Source of the DNA: Nostocoides_A vanveenii
GTDB taxonomy: Bacteria; Actinomycetota; Actinomycetes; Actinomycetales; Dermatophilaceae
Direction: 5' to 3'
NCBI RefSeq assembly: GCF_039531165.1
Contig: NZ_BAAAPN010000011.1
Location: 34,886 to 98,885, forward strand
DNA length: 64,000 nt
Within the stretch, counting starts at the first letter, position 1. Each line of letters opens with the position of its first letter. The notes beneath the pieces are model-generated. The model was not told the DNA's origin and did no database searches. It saw only the letters and a program-made list of their open reading frames with translations. This document shows positions 1-9,967 of the stretch, piece by piece. The position numbers and the translations under genes are program-made.

Positions 1-1
1 G

Positions 2-2566
2 GTGACGGCCCTGTCGCGACCGGGGGCTTTCGACCCCTCCTGGCTGCTGACCGGTGCCGGCGACCTGCTGGAGGACGATCCCGAGGCGCTGGCCGGGGTC
101 GTCGCGGACCTCGACCTGGTGGTCGTCGACGATGCGCAGGAACTGACCGCCGGGGCCGCGCGCCTGCTGCGGATCCTGGCTGCCCAGGGCGTGGAGATCG
201 TCCTGATCGGTGACCCGGACGCCGCCGTGCAGACCTTCCGGGGGGCCGATCCGAGCTTCCTGGCCGATCGCTGGCGCGAGTTGGGGGTGGGGCCGACCGT
301 CGTGCTCGGCACCGGCCACCGGCTCACGCCGGCCACGGCCACGGCCGCGGCGCGGGTGGCCGAGCTGATCGGGGCGCTGGGCGGGGGCCGGCAACGGGCC
401 TTCGTGACCGACCCCGGGCCGCCCGGTCCCGAGCCGGACGTCCATGTCTTCCGTTCGGCCGCTCAAGAGGCAGCCCATCTCGCCGATGTCGTGCGTCGCG
501 CCCACCTGATCGACCGGCTGCCCTGGCGTGAGATGGCGGTCGTGGTCCGTGGCCAGGGCCGGGCCGATGTCATCCGGCGGGCCTTGGTGGCCGCGCACGT
601 CCCGGTGGCCGATGCCGAGAGTGGGCTTCCGGTCGGGGCTCAGGACGCCGTCCGACCCCTAGTGGTCCTGTGCCAGGCCGCGGTGGAGCGCGTGGCCCAT
701 CGCGAGCGCTGCGCCGGCGAGGCACTGGATCTCGATCCGGACGGCGGCTGGCGCCTCAGGCCAGAGGTGGCCGTCGATCTGTTGACCAGTGCCTATGGCG
801 GCGCGGATGCCGTCACCCTGCGCCGCCTGCGCCGCGCCGTGCGCCGCGCGGCCCTGGATGACGGTCGTGGTGCGCCGGCCGACGTCCTGCTGGCAGCAGT
901 CCTGGCCCGTCCCGGTGATGCGCAGGACCTGGCGGAGGAGACGAGCAGCGGCATGCGGCGCTTGGCCGCCATGCTCGCGGCGGTGACCTCGACGGTGGCA
1001 GCCGGTGGCGCGTCTCCGGAGGACGTGCTCTGGGCAGCCTGGTCGGCTGCCGAGATCGCTGACGAGTGGCGCGCGACGGCCCTCGCCGGCGGCCGTGACG
1101 GCGCGCGGGCGGACCGCGATCTCGATGCCGTGATCGACGTGCTGGCTCGGGCACGGGACTTCGCCGTGCGGCTGCCCGGGGTGCAGATCGAGACCTTCCT
1201 CGATCAGGTCGCCGGATCGCCGTTGGCTGCCGACTCGATCGTCGCCCGAAGCGTCGACCGCGAGCGCGTCGAGGTGCTCACGCCGCACGCCGCCGCCGGG
1301 CGTGAGTGGTCACTTGTCGCGGTGGCCGCGGTCCAGGAGGGTGCCTGGCCCGATCTGCGCCTACGGGGTTCGCTGCTCGGATCGGAAGTCCTGGTCGATG
1401 TCCTGTGCGGCCGCGAGACGTCGATCCGGGCCTCCCAGACGGTGACTCGGCATGACGAGGCCCGCTTGTTCCATGTCGCGCTGACCCGCTCCCGCGGCGC
1501 CGTCCATCTCAGTGCCGTGCGCGCCGACGACGAGTCGCCGTCGAGTTATCTGGACGTCGTCGCGCCGTGGTCCGGGCCGGGGGATCGGCCCTTCACCGAG
1601 GTCGAGCAGCCAATGACCCTCGTCGGCGCGGTCGCTGCCCTACGCCGCACCGTAGCGGCTTCACCGACCTCCGACCGGGCGGTGCGGGAGCGGGCCGCGG
1701 GAGCGCTGGCGCACCTGGCGCGTGTCGGCGTCAGGGGCGCCGATCCCCGGGAGTGGTGGGGGTTGCGCGAGGTCAGCGACGACCGGCCGCGCGTGGACGA
1801 TGGGGCCCTGGTCAAGGTCTCTCCGTCGGGGCTCGTCGGCTTCGGCGAATGCGAGGCTCGGTGGCTGCTCACTGGAGTCGGTGGTCAGGGGCCGGCCGTG
1901 GGCTCGGCCGCGCTGGGCACGCTCGTGCACGAGGTTCTCGCGCAGTGCGGCGATGCCGATGTGGCGACTTTGGGAGCGCGTCTCGACGACGGCTGGGCTC
2001 GCCTCGGCCTCGCTCCAGGCTGGATTAGCCGGGCAAAGCGGGGCGACGCGGGACGCATGCTGGAGCGCGCCGCGGCCTATTTCGAGTTGGCCAAGTCCCA
2101 GGGCTGGCGTCGGGTGGCGGCGGAACAGCAGATGAGCCTGGTCCTGGGCCGGGCCCGGATTTCGGGCGTGGTGGATCGGCTGGAAGCCGACGCCGACGGG
2201 CGGCTGCGGATCCTCGACTTCAAGACCGGCAGCTCCAAGCCCAAGCGCGAGGAGGTGGCCAAGCACCCGCAATTGGGCGCCTATCAGGAGGCCGTCGAAC
2301 GGGGGGCATTCGGTCCCGGTGCGGTGTCGGCAGGGGCCGCGCTCGTGCAACTCGGCAAGGCCGGGGGAGTGCGCATCACCAGCGCGGTGCAGGAGCAGGT
2401 GCCGTTGGCCGAGGCGGACGAGCCCGGTTGGGCTCGTGACCTGATCGAGCAGGCGGCGACGACGATGGCGGGTGCGACCTACCGAGCCATCCAAGGCACC
2501 TGGTGCCGGACCTGTCCGGTCCGCACAAGCTGCCCCGTGCACGCCGAGGGGGCGATGCTGGCGTGA
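2..2566 (+). CDS. adnA: AdnA-like helicase-nuclease subunit (5' end outside window)
   Basis: UvrD/Rep-type helicase fused to a C-terminal PD-(D/E)XK nuclease. It is probably the AdnA subunit of the actinobacterial AdnAB motor-nuclease that resects double-strand breaks. The visible part has a motif II-like DDAQE near residue 44 and a GDPDAAVQTFRG motif III region. The nuclease signature LDFKTG has its Asp at visible residue 739. Cys617 with C835-x2-C838-x5-C844 matches the four-cysteine iron-sulfur arrangement of AddB/AdnA nucleases. The Walker A region lies upstream of the window, so the gene is incomplete here and position 2 is not the true start. The stop overlaps the start of the next gene by four bases. 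Confidence 0.88.
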   Translation: MTALSRPGAFDPSWLLTGAGDLLEDDPEALAGVVADLDLVVVDDAQELTAGAARLLRILAAQGVEIVLIGDPDAAVQTFRGADPSFLADRWRELGVGPTVVLGTGHRLTPATATAAARVAELIGALGGGRQRAFVTDPGPPGPEPDVHVFRSAAQEAAHLADVVRRAHLIDRLPWREMAVVVRGQGRADVIRRALVAAHVPVADAESGLPVGAQDAVRPLVVLCQAAVERVAHRERCAGEALDLDPDGGWRLRPEVAVDLLTSAYGGADAVTLRRLRRAVRRAALDDGRGAPADVLLAAVLARPGDAQDLAEETSSGMRRLAAMLAAVTSTVAAGGASPEDVLWAAWSAAEIADEWRATALAGGRDGARADRDLDAVIDVLARARDFAVRLPGVQIETFLDQVAGSPLAADSIVARSVDRERVEVLTPHAAAGREWSLVAVAAVQEGAWPDLRLRGSLLGSEVLVDVLCGRETSIRASQTVTRHDEARLFHVALTRSRGAVHLSAVRADDESPSSYLDVVAPWSGPGDRPFTEVEQPMTLVGAVAALRRTVAASPTSDRAVRERAAGALAHLARVGVRGADPREWWGLREVSDDRPRVDDGALVKVSPSGLVGFGECEARWLLTGVGGQGPAVGSAALGTLVHEVLAQCGDADVATLGARLDDGWARLGLAPGWISRAKRGDAGRMLERAAAYFELAKSQGWRRVAAEQQMSLVLGRARISGVVDRLEADADGRLRILDFKTGSSKPKREEVAKHPQLGAYQEAVERGAFGPGAVSAGAALVQLGKAGGVRITSAVQEQVPLAEADEPGWARDLIEQAATTMAGATYRAIQGTWCRTCPVRTSCPVHAEGAMLA

Positions 2567-5500
2567 GCCCGATGTCGCGAGCCGCTGATCTGCCCCTGTT
2601 CAGCGACCCCCTCCCGCCCGCCCCCGCTGCGCCCAAGGCCGGCGCTGAGCGTGCGGCCCGCCCGCCAACCGATCCAGACTGCCCGGCAACCGATCCGGAA
2701 CGCGCCGGGGCCGGCGCTGATCGTGCCAGCGCTCGCCGGGCCGACGGCCGGCGGACGGCCCGCCGAAGCGCAGGTAAGTTCGAGGGCCAGGACCCCTTGC
2801 TTGTGCTGCCGCCGGCCGCTGAGTCGGGCGCCGACCGTGAGCACCCGGCCACGGATCCCAGCCCCATTGACCGTTCGCCCGGTAGCCGCTCGCCGCTGGC
2901 GCGTGTCCGGCGGCCGGGTGGCCCGAGCCTGTCGGCCAAACGGATCGCCGACGCCCTCGGCCAGCCGCGACCCACGGCTCAGCAGCAGTCGGTCATCGAG
3001 CAGCCGCCGGGGCCGATGCTCGTCGTCGCCGGAGCCGGGTCGGGCAAGACCGAGACCATGGCCGCCCGCGTCGTCTGGCTGGTGGCCAATGGCTTTGTCG
3101 ATCCCGATCAGGTCCTCGGCCTGACCTTCACCCGCAAGGCCGCCGCCGAGCTCTCGGCGCGCGTCGTCGCCCGCCTACGCGCGCTCCGGGAGGCCGGGTT
3201 GTGGCAGCCGGCAGACGGGACGGCCGACCTCGGTGCGGCGCCCCCGACGATCTCGACCTACCATGCCTACGCCGCGCGACTGGTCCGCGAGCATGCCCTG
3301 CGCGTGGGCCGTGAGCCGGAATCCCGCCTGCTCTCCGAAGCGGCGGCCTGGCAGGTCGCGGCCGAGGTGGTCACGGCCTACGACGGGCCGTTGGATGAGA
3401 TCGGCAAGGCCGAGTCGACCATCACCAACGCCGTGGTCGATCTCGCGGGTGAGCTCGCCGAGCACCTGGTGACCCCGGCCGAACTCGCCGGGTGGCTCAA
3501 TGCGATCGACACGCGCCTCGCCGCCATCGAGGCCGGCGGGAAGCCACTGCTGTCCGGGTCGAAGGACATGCGGGCCGCGTTGCGCGGACGGCGGGCGCTG
3601 GTCCCGGTGCTCGAGCGGTTCGGTGACCTCAAGCGCCGGCGCGGCGCCCTCGACTTCGCCGACCAGATGGCGCTCGCCGCCCGGATCGCGATGCGCTTCC
3701 CCGAGGTCGGCATCATCGAGCGCGCCCGGTTCGGTGCCGTGCTGCTCGATGAGTTCCAGGACACCTCGCACGCTCAACTGCAGTTCCTCGCCGCGCTCTT
3801 CGCCCCGGATTCGGGCGCGCACCCGGTCACGGCTGTGGGCGACCCGAATCAGTCGATCTATGCGTGGCGCGGGGCGAGCGCGGCCACCTTGGCCCAGTTC
3901 CCCGTCGCCTTCGGTGGCGAGGCCACGCCCGTCCTGCCCCTCAGCGTGACGTGGCGCAACGACCGGGGGATCCTGGCCGCCGCGAATGTCGTCGCGGCTC
4001 CCCTGCGCGCGCGCTCCCGCGTCCCGGTCACGCCACTCGATCCGGCACCGCAGGCCCCCGACGGCCGGATCGACGTGGCCCGCGCCGAGACCGTCGAGGC
4101 CGAAGCCACCGCGGTTGCCTCGTGGATCGGCGCGGAGTTGGCAGGCGGAGCCAAATCGGCGGCGGTCCTGTGCCGCAAGCGCTCGCAATTCGAGCCGGTG
4201 ATCGAAGCCCTCGGAGCAGCGGGCCTGCCCTATGAAGTGGTCGGTCTCGGCGGCTTGCTGCTCACCCCCGAGGTGCAGGATGTCGTGGCGCTGCTGAGCA
4301 TCGCCCACGATGCGGCACGTGGCGACCGGTTGATGCGGCTGCTGACCGGTCCGCTCTGCCGGCTGGGCGCGGCCGACCTCGACCGCTTCCATGCCTGGGC
4401 CCGATCCCGCCAACAGCCACCGACACCAAACGGCGCGTCTGCCGGCCCGTCGGACCTGTCGGCCGACGCGGCCGACCGGGTCAGCCTGGTCGAGGCGCTC
4501 GTCGACTTCGGCCGCGCGACGACCGGTGAACGCGAGGCCGCGGGTGTCAGCGCTACCGGGAGCCGGCGGTTGGTCACGCTCGCCGCGCGGCTCGCCGAGC
4601 TTCGGTCGGTGAACGCCGTCGGGCTCGCCGACCTCGTCGGTGCTGCCGAGCGCATCCTGGGCCTCGACATCGAGGTGCTGGCCCGACCCGAGTTCAGCCC
4701 AGCGGCTGGACGCGCCCACCTGGATGCTTTCGCCGATGTCGCCGCGTCCTTCGCCGCGAGCAGCGACCGGCCGACGCTCGGCGGCTTCCTCGCCTGGCTC
4801 GATGCGGCACTCCTGGAGGAGCGGGGCCTCGATCTCGGCACCATCGACATCGCCCCGGGAGCCGTGCACGTGCTGACCGTCCATGCCGCCAAGGGCCTGG
4901 AGTGGGATGCCGTGGCCGTCCCCGGTCTGGTGGAGGCCGGCTTCCCCGTGCACAAGTCCGTTCAGTCGGTCTACGACGAGGCCACACAACAGTGGCGCGC
5001 GTCGGAGCCCAACGACGGGGCCTGGACGGTGGGGCTGGACGGCCTGCCCTATGACCTGCGCGGCGACCGAGACGACCTGCCCGGCTTCGACTGGCGCTCT
5101 GCCACCGGCGCCAAGGATCTTGACACCCGGCGCGAGGAGTTCCGGGCCGCTGCCGGCCGGCATCTGCTGGATGAGGAACGGCGCCTGGCCTATGTCGCGT
5201 TGACTCGGGCCCGGCACCGAATGCTGCTGACATGTGCGGTCTGGGGCACGCAGGCCTCGCCGCGGGTGCCGTCCCGCTTCCTGACCGAACTGCTCGAGCA
5301 ACGCCCCGACCTGCTGGAGATCGGCACGTGGGTCCCGGACCCGGAGCCCGGCGCGGCCAATCCTCGCCTCGCCGAGCCGATGCGTGGTGCCTGGCCCACC
5401 CGGCCACCGACCCCCGCCGGCCTGATCGCGGCCGCTGATCTTGTGCAGGCCGCCGAGCGCGGCGACGGGCCGGCGGCACCCGTCGTCTCCGAACAGGTCG

Positions 5501-6183
5501 AACTCCTGCTCGCCGAGCGCGAGCGGCGCCGCACGCTCGATCGGGCCTGGCAGGGGACGGCCCCGCCGCGCGACTGGCGCATCCTCGATGCCCTCGACGG
5601 GCATCTGACGACGACCGAGCTGGTCCGGTTCGCCGCCGATCCCGACGCCTTCGCCGTCTCGGTCCGGCGACCGATGCCCCAGCCGCCGGCTCCGGCGCTA
5701 CGCCGCGGCTCGACCTTCCACTTGTGGGTGGAGCGTCACTACCGGCGCGCCGCCTTGCTCGACCCGGACGATCTGCCGGGCAGCGCCGACGACGACGCGC
5801 CCGACGAGTACGACCTGGACGAGTTGATCGGCCACTTCCTCGCCGGCCCCTGGGCCGCTCAGGTGCCGATCGAGGTGGAGGTCGCCGTCGAGGCCGTGGT
5901 CGGATCGCTCGCCGTGCGCGGCCGCATCGATGCGGTCTTCGCCCGGCCAGGCGGCGGGGTGACGATCATCGACTGGAAGACCGGCCGCCCCCCGGTCGGC
6001 GCCGAGGCCCACGCCCAGGCGGTCCAGCTGGCGATCTACCGCGCGGCCTACGCCCGGCTGCGGGGGTTGGACGAGGCCACGCAGGTCGATGCCGCGTTCT
6101 ACTACGCCGCAACCGGTGAGACGGTCTATCCGGCGCTGCGCTCCGGCACCGACCTCGAAGCCCTGATTGCGACGCTGGAGTGA
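2563..6183 (+). CDS. adnB: AdnB-like ATP-dependent helicase-nuclease
   Basis: Second subunit of the AdnAB complex, 1206 aa. About 130 residues of Pro/Ala/Arg-rich, probably disordered N-terminus precede a UvrD-type motor with Walker A GAGSGKTE (157-164), DEFQD (from 396) and GDPNQSIYAWRGAS. The C-terminus has a PD-(D/E)XK nuclease with IIDWKTG (Asp1137). It lacks the iron-sulfur cysteines seen in the upstream subunit, as in known AdnB. I chose GTG 2563 because it forms a GTGA overlap with the upstream stop and has a G-rich ribosome site just upstream. A longer in-frame ATG at 2503 would overlap adnA by 64 bases. Translational coupling suggests 1:1 synthesis. Confidence 0.92.
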   Translation: MSPMSRAADLPLFSDPLPPAPAAPKAGAERAARPPTDPDCPATDPERAGAGADRASARRADGRRTARRSAGKFEGQDPLLVLPPAAESGADREHPATDPSPIDRSPGSRSPLARVRRPGGPSLSAKRIADALGQPRPTAQQQSVIEQPPGPMLVVAGAGSGKTETMAARVVWLVANGFVDPDQVLGLTFTRKAAAELSARVVARLRALREAGLWQPADGTADLGAAPPTISTYHAYAARLVREHALRVGREPESRLLSEAAAWQVAAEVVTAYDGPLDEIGKAESTITNAVVDLAGELAEHLVTPAELAGWLNAIDTRLAAIEAGGKPLLSGSKDMRAALRGRRALVPVLERFGDLKRRRGALDFADQMALAARIAMRFPEVGIIERARFGAVLLDEFQDTSHAQLQFLAALFAPDSGAHPVTAVGDPNQSIYAWRGASAATLAQFPVAFGGEATPVLPLSVTWRNDRGILAAANVVAAPLRARSRVPVTPLDPAPQAPDGRIDVARAETVEAEATAVASWIGAELAGGAKSAAVLCRKRSQFEPVIEALGAAGLPYEVVGLGGLLLTPEVQDVVALLSIAHDAARGDRLMRLLTGPLCRLGAADLDRFHAWARSRQQPPTPNGASAGPSDLSADAADRVSLVEALVDFGRATTGEREAAGVSATGSRRLVTLAARLAELRSVNAVGLADLVGAAERILGLDIEVLARPEFSPAAGRAHLDAFADVAASFAASSDRPTLGGFLAWLDAALLEERGLDLGTIDIAPGAVHVLTVHAAKGLEWDAVAVPGLVEAGFPVHKSVQSVYDEATQQWRASEPNDGAWTVGLDGLPYDLRGDRDDLPGFDWRSATGAKDLDTRREEFRAAAGRHLLDEERRLAYVALTRARHRMLLTCAVWGTQASPRVPSRFLTELLEQRPDLLEIGTWVPDPEPGAANPRLAEPMRGAWPTRPPTPAGLIAAADLVQAAERGDGPAAPVVSEQVELLLAERERRRTLDRAWQGTAPPRDWRILDALDGHLTTTELVRFAADPDAFAVSVRRPMPQPPAPALRRGSTFHLWVERHYRRAALLDPDDLPGSADDDAPDEYDLDELIGHFLAGPWAAQVPIEVEVAVEAVVGSLAVRGRIDAVFARPGGGVTIIDWKTGRPPVGAEAHAQAVQLAIYRAAYARLRGLDEATQVDAAFYYAATGETVYPALRSGTDLEALIATLE

Positions 6184-6252
6184 GGGTCGGTGCGGGCGGC
6201 GGCGGAGCGCCGAAAGTCCGCTGCCGGCTCGGGGCTTTCCCTCACCTGGGGT

Positions 6253-7311
6253 TCAGGGTCGCGGACTCGGTGCTATGCCAGCGGACTTTGCGGCCGGCGG
6301 CTCACCCTCCTGGGCTGGGCTGACCGGCACGTCGGACGGCGCCGCGGCCGGCGGTCCGGCCGGCGGTCCGGAGGGCATCAGCTCCGTGTCGTGGACCGCA
6401 TCGGCGAGCTGGCGCAGCCGATCGGTCGCGTCCTCCACCACCTGCGGATAGCCGGCGGCGAGCGCATCGAAGAGGTCGGTGACATAGCCGAGCTCGGCGA
6501 CCAGCGTGGCGCGCGTGAGCAGGTGGCGGTCGGGCCGGGTGGCGCGCGCCCGGGCATACGCGCGGGCGATCGCGACCACGGCCGGTGGCGCGACCTCGCG
6601 CACGATCGCGGCGAAGTCGTCGGCGGGGTCAGCGACCTTGGCCCGGCGCCAACCGACGACACCCCGGATCGTGGCCTCGCCCTCGTCGTCGAGAGTGACC
6701 AGGACGTGCCGGCCCTCCAGTCCCCCGTGCAGGGTGGCGGACGCGAACTGCCAGAGCGCGACATTCTCCAGCGCGGCCTCCCAGCGCGTCAGCAGATTCG
6801 CCGGCACCCGGCCGGTCGACGCGGCCCGGTCCAGGTCGGTCAATCGACGCTGCCGGTACTCATCCGGGGTGTAGCTCTCCAGACCCGCGTCCTCGAACAG
6901 CGCCGGATCCTGGTCGTGGATGGTGGCGATCAGTTGGCCCAGGGCCGTCGCGATGGCGAAATCGGGCTCGATCGCCGCCAACTTCAGGCCGCGTCCCGGG
7001 ATCGCCGTGTGCACCAGCGCCCGCCCGCCGTCGGCGGTGCCGATCGACCCTCGCGGCACGGGAACAGACACGGGCAGTCGCTTGGCGACGATCCGGGCCA
7101 CAGCAGCCCCGGCATTGAGTTCGACCGCGGCGGCCGCCGAGGCCGAGGCCCGCACGATCCAGGAGCGCCCCTCGGTGTCCTCGACCAGTGCCGCGTCGAT
7201 GGCGGCCCCCGGGTCGACGGGGAAGGGCCCGGCGGCAACCGGGTTGAGGCCGGGCACCGCGGCGCTGGCCAGGGCGGCGAGTTGGGCGGGAGTGCGCGTC
7301 ACGGGGATCAC
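6253..7311 (-). CDS. APH/choline-kinase-fold protein, probably catalytically degenerate
   Basis: A 352-aa protein of the aminoglycoside-phosphotransferase fold, often found beside adnAB in actinobacteria. The lobe order is normal and the tail is Pro/Ala-rich. The usual catalytic HGD motif reads HGGL, with Arg-His where the Asn is expected. The metal-binding IDW-type motif reads VGW, although the following ADPADDFA segment is conserved. Both catalytic aspartates therefore appear lost, which suggests a pseudokinase or a changed chemistry. GTG 7311 was chosen because GGAGGG lies about 11 bases upstream. A longer frame back to 7446 would overlap the divergent gene. It converges on adnB. Confidence 0.75.
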   Translation of the reverse strand: MIPVTRTPAQLAALASAAVPGLNPVAAGPFPVDPGAAIDAALVEDTEGRSWIVRASASAAAAVELNAGAAVARIVAKRLPVSVPVPRGSIGTADGGRALVHTAIPGRGLKLAAIEPDFAIATALGQLIATIHDQDPALFEDAGLESYTPDEYRQRRLTDLDRAASTGRVPANLLTRWEAALENVALWQFASATLHGGLEGRHVLVTLDDEGEATIRGVVGWRRAKVADPADDFAAIVREVAPPAVVAIARAYARARATRPDRHLLTRATLVAELGYVTDLFDALAAGYPQVVEDATDRLRQLADAVHDTELMPSGPPAGPPAAAPSDVPVSPAQEGEPPAAKSAGIAPSPRP

Positions 7312-7412
7312 CGTATGCCGATCCCTCCCCCCGCGCGTAGCCGGCCGCCCGGCCAGCTGCACCCGCTGCCGGGCCCGATGCCCCGCCGAACGAGGCCGTT
7401 TTGGGGGTGTCC

Positions 7413-7424
7413 TAGATTTGGCGG
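7413..7424 (+). promoter_or_regulatory. Leaderless -10 box
   Basis: TAGATT at 7413-7418 is followed by six bases and then the GTG at 7425, so transcription probably begins at the start codon. The surrounding GGTGTCCTAGATTTGG recurs almost exactly, on the other strand, upstream of the permease gene starting at 11364. Confidence 0.6.
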
Positions 7425-9881
7425 GTGACTCAGGCACTCCCGACACGAGCTCGCATCGTCATCGTCGGTGGCGGCGTCATCGGCGCCTCGGTCGCGTATC
7501 ACCTCGCCCTCGCCGGAGAGCGCGACGTCCTCCTCCTCGAGCGCGACCGGATCACCAGCGGCACCACCTGGCACGCCGCCGGCCTGATGACCTGCTTCGG
7601 CAGCACGAGCGAGACCAGCACGAGCATTCGCCTCTATAGCCGCGACCTGTATGCGCGGCTGGAGGCCGAGACGGGCGTGGCGACCGGTTTCAAACCGGTC
7701 GGCCTGATCGAGGCCGCCGCCGACGCGGACCGCCTCCACGAATACCGCCGGGTCGCTTCCTTCCAGCGCCCGATGGGGCTGGAGATCCACGAGATCACGC
7801 CCAAGGAGATGGCCGACCTCTTCCCCCTGGCGCGCACCGACGACCTGCTCGCCGGCTTCTATGTCCCCGGCGACGGCCGGGTCAACCCGGTCGACCTGAC
7901 GATGTCGCTGGCCCGCGGCGCCCGGCAGCACGGCGCGACAATCGTCGAGGGTGTCCGGGCCACCGGCGTCCTGACCACGCCCGAGGGCCGTCTGTCCCGG
8001 GTGACCGGCGTCGCCACCGACGCGGGCGACGTCGAGGCCGAGATCGTCGTCAACTGCGCCGGCATGTGGGCCCGCGAATTCGCCCAGGCCAATGGCATCG
8101 TCGTGCCCAACCAGGCCGCCGAGCACTACTACCTCATCACCGAGCCGCTGGCGGGGATGAGCCCGGACGCACCGGTTTTCGAGGACCCCGCGGCCTACGG
8201 CTATTACCGCGAGGAGGGCGGCGGGATGATGGTCGGCCTCTTCGAGCCGCGCGCCGCCGCGTGGCGCGTCGACAGCATCCCGCGCGACTTCTCCTTCGGC
8301 GAGATCCCGCCGGACTGGGACCGGATGACGCCCTTCCTGGAACGCGCGATGTCCCGCGTGCCGGTCACCCTCGAAGCCGGGATCCGCAAATTCTTCTGCG
8401 GCCCGGAATCCTTCACCCCGGACCTGCTGCCCGCGGTCGGCGAGGCCCCGAGCCTGCCCGGCTACTTCGTCTGTGCGGGACTGAACTCCATCGGCATCCT
8501 CTCCGCCGGCGGCCTCGGCCGGATCATGGCCGACTGGATCCTCACCGGCCGGCCGGACGCCGACGTGACGGCCATCAACCTCGACCGCTTCCGCGGCTTC
8601 CAACTTGACCCGACCTACCGCGCCGCGCGCACCGCCGAGATCCTCGGCACCGTGTATGCCGCCCACACCCCCGGTGTGCAACTGAAGACCGGGCGTGGTG
8701 TCCACCGCTCCCCGGTGCACGACGAACTTCTGGCCGCGGGCGGCTACCTGCGCGATGTCAGTGGCTGGGAGGGCGCGGACTGGTTCGCCGGGCCCGGCAA
8801 CACCCCGCAGGCCGAGCCTGGGTGGGGCCCGCAACCGTGGTTCGCCCACTGGCGCGCCGAGCACGAAGCCGTCCGCGAGCGCGCCGGCCTGATCGATATG
8901 TCCTTCATGGCCAAGTGGCGCATCACCGGCGCCGACGCGGGCCGCGTGCTCAGGCACCTCAGCGCCGGCGATGTCGACGGCGACCCGGGCGTGATCACCT
9001 ACACCCAGTGGCTGGACGACGACGCTCGACTGCAGGCCGACCTGACCGTGACCAAGCTCGGCGCGCGGCACTTCGTCGTCGTCGCGAGCGACACGGCATA
9101 CGGGCACGTCGAGGGCATGCTGCAGCGGGCGGCCGCCGGCCTCGAGGTCACCATCGACGATGTCACGACGGCGCTGGCGCAGTTTGCTATCCAGGGGCCG
9201 CGCTCGCGGGAGGTGCTCGCAGCGCTCACCGACGCCGACCTGAGCACCGACGCCTTCCCCTTCCGCGCCGTCCGTCAGGTCACCCTCGCCGGCCGCGCCG
9301 TGCTCCTGGCCCGGATCACGTATGCCGGCGAGCTCGGCTACGAGATCTACCTCCCCGCAGGCGATGCCGCGCGCGTGTGGCGCGAAATCCTCGGTGCGGG
9401 AACGGCCTACGGGCTCCAGCCGTATGGCCTGAAGGCGCTGGCCAGCCTGCGCATGGAGAAGGCCTACCGCGACTACGGGCACGACATCGACAACACCGAC
9501 GATGTCTACGAGGCGGGCCTCGGCTTCGCGGTCGCGCTCGACAAGGCTGACTTCCGCGGCCGGGCGGCGGCTCTGGCGGCCAAGGCCGCCCCCGCCCGGC
9601 GCCGCCTGGTCCAGATCCTGCTGCGCGACCCGGAGCGGCTGCTCTTCCACGCCGAGCCGCTCTATCGGGACGGGGAGTTCGTCGGCTACATCCGGGCGGC
9701 GTCCTACGGTTGGACCCTCGGTGGTGCGGTCGGGCTGGCCATGGTCGAGGCCCCCGAGGCCGTCACGACTGGCTGGCTGGATGAGGGGGAGTGGAGCGTC
9801 GAGATCGCCGGCGATCTGGTGCCGGCGCGGGTTTCGCTTCGTCCGCTCTACGACCCGGGCAGTGCCCGCGTTCGAATGTGA
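7425..9881 (+). CDS. GcvT-family FAD-dependent dehydrogenase (dimethylglycine/sarcosine type)
   Basis: An 818-aa flavoprotein. An N-terminal DAO domain has the Rossmann motif VIVGGGVIGASVAYHLALAG (residues 11-30). A middle FAO_M-like segment precedes C-terminal GCV_T and GCV_T_C folate-binding domains from about residue 430. This layout is that of dimethylglycine, sarcosine or related N-methyl amino acid dehydrogenases, which oxidise the substrate on FAD and pass formaldehyde to tetrahydrofolate. The exact substrate cannot be read from sequence. The gene stands alone, starts with GTG and has no clear ribosome site, consistent with the leaderless promoter. A CRP-like palindrome overlaps its stop codon. 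Confidence 0.85.
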   Translation: MTQALPTRARIVIVGGGVIGASVAYHLALAGERDVLLLERDRITSGTTWHAAGLMTCFGSTSETSTSIRLYSRDLYARLEAETGVATGFKPVGLIEAAADADRLHEYRRVASFQRPMGLEIHEITPKEMADLFPLARTDDLLAGFYVPGDGRVNPVDLTMSLARGARQHGATIVEGVRATGVLTTPEGRLSRVTGVATDAGDVEAEIVVNCAGMWAREFAQANGIVVPNQAAEHYYLITEPLAGMSPDAPVFEDPAAYGYYREEGGGMMVGLFEPRAAAWRVDSIPRDFSFGEIPPDWDRMTPFLERAMSRVPVTLEAGIRKFFCGPESFTPDLLPAVGEAPSLPGYFVCAGLNSIGILSAGGLGRIMADWILTGRPDADVTAINLDRFRGFQLDPTYRAARTAEILGTVYAAHTPGVQLKTGRGVHRSPVHDELLAAGGYLRDVSGWEGADWFAGPGNTPQAEPGWGPQPWFAHWRAEHEAVRERAGLIDMSFMAKWRITGADAGRVLRHLSAGDVDGDPGVITYTQWLDDDARLQADLTVTKLGARHFVVVASDTAYGHVEGMLQRAAAGLEVTIDDVTTALAQFAIQGPRSREVLAALTDADLSTDAFPFRAVRQVTLAGRAVLLARITYAGELGYEIYLPAGDAARVWREILGAGTAYGLQPYGLKALASLRMEKAYRDYGHDIDNTDDVYEAGLGFAVALDKADFRGRAAALAAKAAPARRRLVQILLRDPERLLFHAEPLYRDGEFVGYIRAASYGWTLGGAVGLAMVEAPEAVTTGWLDEGEWSVEIAGDLVPARVSLRPLYDPGSARVRM

Positions 9882-9892
9882 TCCAGGTCACA
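9877..9892. promoter_or_regulatory. CRP/GlxR-like palindrome
   Basis: TGTGATCCAGGTCACA is an exact TGTGA-N6-TCACA site, the consensus of CRP/GlxR-type cAMP regulators in actinobacteria. It overlaps the stop of the flavoprotein gene and no downstream plus-strand gene follows, so its target is unclear and it may be coincidental. Confidence 0.4.
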
Positions 9893-9967
9893 TCCACCCC
9901 GGGCAACCTTTTCGTGCGCTGTGGCGTCTTGGCTTATGACGAGGGTCGCTGGGGGGCACCTTCGCGC

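Noticed and set aside
3175..5604. 809-aa minus-strand open frame inside adnB
   Set aside because: It lies wholly opposite a gene with clear helicase and nuclease motifs. Its composition (Arg/Gly/Glu-rich, no domain) is typical of antisense frames in 70% G+C DNA.
7308..9650. 780-aa minus-strand open frame opposite the flavoprotein gene
   Set aside because: No domain or ribosome site, and the plus strand encodes a full GcvT-family protein.
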